11,007 nucleotides of DNA from assembly GCA_027623615.1 (NCBI GenBank), contig JAQBVH010000041.1, positions 1 through 11,007 of the forward strand. Reading direction: 5' to 3'. The stretch is from Planctomycetota bacterium. GTDB taxonomy: Bacteria > Planctomycetota > UBA1135 > GCA-002686595. This document shows positions 7,115-11,007 of the stretch, piece after piece. The first letter of the stretch is position 1; every line of letters starts with the position of its first letter. The notes beneath the pieces are model-generated. The model did not search any database and had not been told where the DNA came from. It worked only from the letters and a program-made list of their open reading frames with translations. The translations under genes and the position numbers were made by a program.

Positions 7115-8964
7115 GCGCGCACCTCGGTCAGTCGACTGAAGCTCGGGAAGGTCAGCCCGTGGCAGCCGCTCGTCAGGAGCTTGAGCTGGGCGACGCGCCT
7201 CGGCGCGAAGGTGTGGACCACGTGGTTCGCCTCCCCACGTGAGGACGGCTCCGTCTTGCCCACCCGCTCCCAGGCTTCTCCGTCGGGCGAGACCCACAGC
7301 TCGTAGAGTTCGTGGCTCTTGCCCACCGCGGTCTCGTACACGACGACGCGGCCAACGAGCGCCGGCGCGCGCAGCTCGATGACGATCTCCAGGGGCTCCG
7401 GCTGGGTCGGGAAGCCCAGGAAGTGATCGAAGCGGTCGTCGAGTCCGTTCGTCAGTCGCTCGGGCCCGAAGTGCGGTTGATGGGCGCCGCGCGAGGCGCT
7501 GACGCGGCCGCGATACGCCAGGTTGTCCGCCTCGGCTGCCGGATCCGCGTACGGCAGCTTGGGCAGCTCGACGCCGGCGAGGACTTCGAACAGCGCGAGC
7601 TGCACCTCGAGGCGCGGCAGGAAGCCCTCGAAGTCCTGTTCGCCAGCTCGGTTCCAGGCGCCTGCAGCCGCGGCCATCAGCCGGGGCGCGCAGAGGGCCA
7701 GCACGTTCTCCTCGCGCCCTTCCCACCAGGGCATCAGGCAGCCGAGGATCCCCTCCGACGTCGTGGTGACCTCCGGCTGCGCGAAGGTCGGGTAGCCGTG
7801 GTCGATGTGGGCGAAGCTGCGCGGGTTCCAGCCGTAGAGACGATCGAGGGAGACCGCTGTGAACATCGTGCGCGGGTAGTGGTCGACCACGTAGAACGGA
7901 TCCCACGCTGCGTTCACGACCGAGTAGCCCGCGTCGAGCATCGCCTGGGCGCGGAAGTTGACCGTGTTCCAGTTCACGTGCACGACGCTCTCAGCGACCT
8001 TGTTGTCCCCCTCGCCGAGCGGCGGCCCCTCCCAGACCAGCGTCCTCTTGCCGTTGGCACGCACGACCTCGTTGAGGCGGTTGAGGAACGCGCGCTGGGC
8101 CTCGACGGGGACGCCGTAGGCCTCGTCGCCTCCGACGTGCACGTAGGCGCTCGAGCGGAACACGCTGCAGAACTCCGCGATCAGCGTCGCCACCCCCTGC
8201 GTGGCTGCGTCCGAAGTGGCCAGGTCGGTCGGGGTCTTGCCGAAGACCTCGGGGTACTCCCGGCGCAGGATCGTCGAGTGACCGGGCACGTCGAGCTCCG
8301 GCACGAGCATCACGCCGCGGGCGACGGCGTAGGCCTCGAGCGCTTCGAACGCCTCCCAGGTCCAGCCGGCTCGTTCGCTGTAGAGCCCCGGGTAGGCGCG
8401 TGACGGCCAGCTGAACAGCTGATCGTCGCTGAGGTGCAGGTGCAGCACGTTCGCCTTGACCAACCAGGACAGGTCGACGAGCCGGCGCAGGGTCTCGGGG
8501 CCGTGCGGGTTGCGGCCCATGTCGACCATCATCCCGCGGAAGGGGAGGTCGGGCTGATCCGTCACGTGGACCACCGGGAGGATGGGCGTGCCCTCGGGGA
8601 CGCGCGTGAGCTGGAACAGGGTCGCTGCTGCCCGCGCGGCGCCCGACGGGTCTCCGCACTGGACCTCGATCGGACCATCGCCGACGAGGGCATAGGCCTC
8701 GGCGGGCAAGGTCGGTACGTGCACGAAGCGCAGGTCCGCCGGAGCGCCGCTCGTGACGTGCCGCACAGCCTTGGCGCCCACCCGACCCCAGGCCTCGATC
8801 AAGGCGCCGGCTTGCAGGGCGAAGCGCGGATCACTCGCAACGCTCTGCACGTGCACCTCGCCTTCCCCGAGCGTCAAGGAGCGCGGCCTCGGGACGGTCT
8901 GCCATGCGCTGCAGAGCAGGAGTGTGAAGATGGACAGTAGGGCGTGCGCCGAGGCTCGAAGCAT
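7102..8964 (-). CDS. Secreted beta-N-acetylhexosaminidase (GH20) with C-terminal discoidin/CBM32-like domain
   Basis: A 620-aa exported glycosidase that would release terminal GlcNAc or GalNAc from glycans by substrate-assisted retaining catalysis. Residues 1-20 form a signal peptide. Residues about 24-135 fit the GH20b N-terminal domain. The catalytic barrel starts at PFRGMMVDMGRN (substrate-binding Arg143) and holds LHLSDDQ (176-182), PGH at 227-229, and the hallmark HVGGDE with catalytic Asp280-Glu281. Tyr358 (DPFYV) and Trp413-Trp414 occupy the places where GH20 enzymes hold the N-acetyl group and sugar. Residues about 487-620 resemble a galactose-binding F5/8C (CBM32) fold: LTNGLDD, YELWVSPDGEAWE and a terminal VRAYAE strand. 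Length is usual for a GH20 with one accessory domain. It lies downstream of the acetylesterase-like gene on the same strand, but a TAnnCT box of its own argues for separate transcription. Confidence 0.95.
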   Translation of the reverse strand: MLRASAHALLSIFTLLLCSAWQTVPRPRSLTLGEGEVHVQSVASDPRFALQAGALIEAWGRVGAKAVRHVTSGAPADLRFVHVPTLPAEAYALVGDGPIEVQCGDPSGAARAAATLFQLTRVPEGTPILPVVHVTDQPDLPFRGMMVDMGRNPHGPETLRRLVDLSWLVKANVLHLHLSDDQLFSWPSRAYPGLYSERAGWTWEAFEALEAYAVARGVMLVPELDVPGHSTILRREYPEVFGKTPTDLATSDAATQGVATLIAEFCSVFRSSAYVHVGGDEAYGVPVEAQRAFLNRLNEVVRANGKRTLVWEGPPLGEGDNKVAESVVHVNWNTVNFRAQAMLDAGYSVVNAAWDPFYVVDHYPRTMFTAVSLDRLYGWNPRSFAHIDHGYPTFAQPEVTTTSEGILGCLMPWWEGREENVLALCAPRLMAAAAGAWNRAGEQDFEGFLPRLEVQLALFEVLAGVELPKLPYADPAAEADNLAYRGRVSASRGAHQPHFGPERLTNGLDDRFDHFLGFPTQPEPLEIVIELRAPALVGRVVVYETAVGKSHELYELWVSPDGEAWERVGKTEPSSRGEANHVVHTFAPRRVAQLKLLTSGCHGLTFPSFSRLTEVRAYAE

Positions 8965-8970
8965 TGGAGC

Positions 8971-8976
8971 AGCTTA
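8971..8976 (-). promoter_or_regulatory. TAnnCT -10 box at the start of the hexosaminidase gene
   Basis: On the minus strand TAAGCT is followed by 6 bases and the ATG at 8964, the same hexamer as before the SGNH gene. No Shine-Dalgarno sequence is present; leaderless transcription is inferred. Confidence 0.5.
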
Positions 8977-9059
8977 GGGTGCTGTTGGGCCTCCGAGGTG
9001 TGGGAGACACGTCAACTCTCGCGACCCCGCGGGTCACGAGGGTCGAGCGGGCGACGGGG

Positions 9060-9085
9060 TTCAGCGACGGGCTTCAGCGACGGGC
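9060..9085. repeat. Perfect 13-bp tandem duplication across a stop codon
   Basis: The unit TTCAGCGACGGGC occurs twice head to tail (9060-9072 and 9073-9085). The right-hand copy contains the last codons and the TGA stop (9074-9076) of the acetylesterase-like gene; the left-hand copy lies just downstream. A third, imperfect trace (GCGACGGGG) precedes it at 9051-9059. It looks like slippage. Confidence 0.8.
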
Positions 9086-10696
9086 GAGAACCTGCTCGGC
9101 CAGCCACTGCCCGAGCCAGACCACGCCCTCCGTGTCGATCACCAGTCGCTTCGGCTGGGGCGGCAAGCCCTCGACGACCAGGTGCACACACTGCTCGTCG
9201 GCCGCCGCCACCGCGGCGACCCCCGCGAGCACATCGAGGTTGTTCACGCTCTCGTGGTCGGTCGGCGGTTGCTGGCTGAGGTACCAGGTCAGCTCGGGTA
9301 GACCCAGGTCCTCTCGGGTTTGGCCGATCAACGCTGCCACGCGCGCCGGCGCCTCGCGGCGGAAGGGATGGAACGACATGTCGTTCTCACCCACGTGGTA
9401 GACGATGCCCGCGAGCCTCACCCGATGGCCGCGCTCCTCGAGGTCGGCGATCGACTCGCGCACGAAGGCCAGGAAGGCCGGGTAGAGGTTGCGGTCCGTC
9501 GCGACGCTGCCCGCGGGCGTCCAGTCCACGATCTGGGATCCGGAGTGGGTGAACTTGGCGATCGCAATCGGCGTCCGAACCTCCTTGGCGAGGGTCGCCG
9601 CGAAGGAGAGTTCCGGACCAAAGGTGTCGTAGAGCCCCGCGGGCCCAAGCGCCTCCCAGCTGTTCGAGGTGTGCACGCCTCCACCCAGGCTGTAGCGAAA
9701 CGGGATCTTCGTGTTCGGGCGTGCGAGCGCCTCGCCGCCCTGCGTGGACGCGAGCTGCTGCACGAACGCGCGCTCGCCCTCCATGTTGCGGTGGCCGGCG
9801 AGCACGTACAGCTCGACCTCGCTGCCCTGCGCGTGGGGCCAGCGCTGCAAGGTCTCGCGCGGCGGATCCGCCAGCCCCAGGTTGGCCAGGTAGGCGTCCG
9901 CGTAGTTCACACCGTGCTCGAGCTGCCCCAACGTGCCGTAGTGGTAGTGCAGACCGACGGGGTTGCCGATCTCGACGCCCACGTGGGAGGTCGGAACGTA
10001 CTGCGCCAGCGGATCCGCGCTCGTCGCCGCCTTCTGTCCCTGGGAGATCGCGAACATGCGCGGGCGCAGGTCCATGCCCCAGATCGTCTTCGTGCACAGC
10101 TCACCGACGTAAACGCGCAGCTGCGGCGCCTCGAGGTCACGTCGCAGGCAGGCCAGGAAGCCCGCGAGGTTCGCACCGTAGCTCGCCATGTACTCCTCGT
10201 TGAACATGTCGTTCTCGCCCTGGTGCCACATCAGGCCTTCGAGGCGATAGCGCACCTTCTCACGATCGAGCTCTGCGAGCGCAGCGCGCACGGTCTCGAG
10301 CAGCAGCGGGTACATCTCGAAGCCCGAGGGCTCTTCCGGATTCCAGTCACCGCCCAGGTGCGTCCCGCCCGCGGCGACCTTGAGGATCGCAACCGGCGCG
10401 TCGATGCGGCTGGTAACCTTGCGCGCGAAGCTCAGCTCGGGACCGACGACTCCGTTGACCGGCTGCAGCGCGACCCAACCGTCGGAGCGGGTCTTGTTCT
10501 CACGGCCGAGCACGTAGCAGAAGCGCACGTCCTCCTGCGGCTCCTCCAACCCTGCGAAGGGCGGGAACTGCGCGACGTCCTCGACGCGGGAGTCCGAGCC
10601 GACCATGTTCGACTGTCCGGCGAAGAGGAAGACGCGGGTGACCTTGTCGTCGGCCAGCGCGGCAGCGGCGAGGAGGAGAACGAGGAGAAGACGCAT
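9074..10696 (-). CDS. Secreted tandem SASA-domain (sialate O-acetylesterase-like, DUF303) protein, second domain degenerate
   Basis: A 540-aa exported protein (signal peptide MRLLLVLLLAAAALA) made of two related SASA/SGNH domains that would remove O-acetyl groups from sugars. Domain 1 (about 20-275) has nucleophile Ser29 in FAGQSNMVG, Gly110-111 in AAGGTHLGGDW, GLMWHQGEND with Asn162, and His250 in GLHYHYG; the Asp usual three residues before that His is Val247. Domain 2 (about 293-540) mirrors it: GPELSFA occurs in both (85-91 and 360-366) and GIVYHVGEND matches GLMWHQGEND. However GQSNM has become GHRNM, replacing the nucleophile with Arg303, and the His region reads VIDTEG with Ile520 where His should be. 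Domain 2 is therefore probably non-catalytic, perhaps binding glycan or stabilising domain 1. The frame is open back to 10903, but the signal peptide and a TATCCT box select 10696. Sialic acid as substrate is not implied; xylan or other acetylated glycans are equally possible. Confidence 0.9.
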   Translation of the reverse strand: MRLLLVLLLAAAALADDKVTRVFLFAGQSNMVGSDSRVEDVAQFPPFAGLEEPQEDVRFCYVLGRENKTRSDGWVALQPVNGVVGPELSFARKVTSRIDAPVAILKVAAGGTHLGGDWNPEEPSGFEMYPLLLETVRAALAELDREKVRYRLEGLMWHQGENDMFNEEYMASYGANLAGFLACLRRDLEAPQLRVYVGELCTKTIWGMDLRPRMFAISQGQKAATSADPLAQYVPTSHVGVEIGNPVGLHYHYGTLGQLEHGVNYADAYLANLGLADPPRETLQRWPHAQGSEVELYVLAGHRNMEGERAFVQQLASTQGGEALARPNTKIPFRYSLGGGVHTSNSWEALGPAGLYDTFGPELSFAATLAKEVRTPIAIAKFTHSGSQIVDWTPAGSVATDRNLYPAFLAFVRESIADLEERGHRVRLAGIVYHVGENDMSFHPFRREAPARVAALIGQTREDLGLPELTWYLSQQPPTDHESVNNLDVLAGVAAVAAADEQCVHLVVEGLPPQPKRLVIDTEGVVWLGQWLAEQVLARR

Positions 10697-10702
10697 TGCC
10701 CA

Positions 10703-10708
10703 AGGATA
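10703..10708 (-). promoter_or_regulatory. TAnnCT -10 box at the start of the acetylesterase-like gene
   Basis: On the minus strand TATCCT is followed by 6 bases and the ATG at 10696. The region where a -35 contact would fall overlaps the motif copy at 10717-10730 beside the palindrome, so that motif could be an operator. Confidence 0.5.
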
Positions 10709-10716
10709 CGAGCGAC

Positions 10717-10730
10717 CGCAATTCGGAGTG
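10717..10730 (+). repeat. Direct repeat copy flanking the palindrome
   Basis: CGCAATTCGGAGTG repeats with two mismatches at 10807-10820 as CGCAACTTGGAGTG. Its first ten bases also pair imperfectly (8 of 10) with CCAAGTTGCG at 10736-10745. Thus a roughly 10-base motif CCRARTTGCG occurs three times within about 100 bases, in both orientations. Confidence 0.7.
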
Positions 10731-10735
10731 GCACG

Positions 10736-10816
10736 CCAAGTTGCGCCCGACTGCAAATGTGTGCCGCACCATTCCCGGGGACGTGCGGCACCATATTTCG
10801 GTCCGGCGCAACTTGG
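10736..10816. repeat. Long imperfect palindrome in a divergent intergenic region
   Basis: Two 34-base arms (10736-10769 and 10783-10816) are inverted copies of each other around a 13-base centre. The outer 12 bases (CCAAGTTGCGCC / GGCGCAACTTGG) and inner 9 (GTGCCGCAC / GTGCGGCAC) are perfect; the middle carries seven mismatches. The centre contains CCCGGG. It begins 40 bases upstream of the acetylesterase-like ATG and ends 43 bases before the ATG at 10860. Candidates are a double operator for a dimeric regulator, an RNA hairpin, or a REP/MITE-like element. Confidence 0.8.
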
Positions 10817-10859
10817 AGTGCGGCTCGCGCCCCTTCGTCCTCGCCCTCGGTCCGCGCGC

Positions 10860-11007
10860 ATGAGTACTCCTCCGATCCTGCTCCTGCCCAGGCTCGGCGC
10901 CACCGCAGAGGTCTTTCGGCCTCAGCTCGTGCCGAACGACTCGAGGGCGGATGGCATGTCCCTCAGCCTGTCGCACCCGGAGCGGGTGACCGACCTCCTG
11001 CGCCGCG
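10860..11007 (+). CDS. Start of an unidentified protein gene, truncated by the window edge
   Basis: From the ATG at 10860 the frame stays open for 49 codons to the window end with a coding-like pattern. The visible product starts MSTPPILLLPRLGATAEVFR, and a later stretch reads LSLSHPERVTDLLRR. The opening strand-turn (ILLLPxLGATAxVF) recalls the first beta strand and loop of alpha/beta hydrolases, where PGLG is usual and PRLG is seen here, but 49 residues are too few to assign a family. There is no signal peptide. No TAnnCT box or Shine-Dalgarno sequence precedes this ATG closely, so the true start may be elsewhere (a second in-frame ATG lies at 10956). It is divergent from the acetylesterase-like gene, with the palindrome between them. 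Confidence 0.45.
   Translation, partial: MSTPPILLLPRLGATAEVFRPQLVPNDSRADGMSLSLSHPERVTDLLRR

Noticed and set aside
6575..7906. Antisense minus-strand frame crossing the two small genes and part of the hexosaminidase
   Set aside because: It overlaps well-supported GH20 coding in another frame and has a low-complexity Arg/Ala composition.
9022..9045. CGACCC / GGGTCG hairpin behind the acetylesterase-like gene as a terminator
   Set aside because: The stem is short, several alternative pairings compete, and no T tract follows on the minus strand.
10697..10903. 69-residue upstream extension of the acetylesterase-like gene
   Set aside because: It would translate through the palindrome and bury the signal peptide; ATG 10696 has a TATCCT box at the standard spacing.

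Overview
This GC-rich window looks like a chromosomal segment from a Planctomycetota bacterium, probably an aquatic polysaccharide degrader. Three things point there. Secreted hydrolases dominate. Two type I sulfatases lie tail to tail. The subtilase ends in a Cys-rich C-terminal domain of a type I associate with secreted proteins of uncultured and Poly30/Pla163-like planctomycetes. That assignment is inference from memory of the families; no marker gene such as rRNA is present.

Layout from left to right: (1) a factor-independent terminator-like hairpin (90-120) behind a secreted S8 subtilase (143-2008, minus); (2) a divergent intergenic region leading to a heparan N-sulfatase-like type I sulfatase (2230-3645, plus); (3) a second type I sulfatase (3647-4969, minus) meeting the first one tail to tail with 1 base between stop codons; (4) a 229-base spacer, then a membrane-anchored SGNH hydrolase-like protein (5199-6485, minus); (5) two small plus-strand genes, an 82-aa soluble protein of unknown function (6558-6806) and a 73-aa two-helix membrane protein (6893-7114); (6) a secreted GH20 beta-N-acetylhexosaminidase with a C-terminal discoidin/CBM32-like domain (7102-8964, minus); (7) a secreted tandem-domain sialate O-acetylesterase-like protein (DUF303/SASA, 9074-10696, minus) whose second domain has lost catalytic residues; (8) a divergent intergenic region with a long imperfect palindrome (10736-10816) and the first 49 codons of a plus-strand gene leaving the window (10860 onward). 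No gene-free stretch exceeds 300 bases. I see no tRNA, rRNA, CRISPR array, transposase or integrase.

Taken together, desulfation, deacetylation, N-acetylhexosamine removal and proteolysis fit breakdown of a sulfated, acetylated, amino-sugar-containing glycan or glycoprotein outside the cytoplasm. The genes are not one operon: strands alternate and most genes seem to have their own promoter.

The most interesting signal is not a gene. Six of the eight start codons are preceded, 5-8 bases upstream, by a hexamer matching TAnnCT (an extreme form of the bacterial -10 box), and no good Shine-Dalgarno sequence is seen. That geometry would put transcription starts at or next to the ATG, so this lineage may use leaderless mRNAs as its default. 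The second notable signal is the 81-base palindrome with an extra motif copy beside it in the divergent region at the right end.
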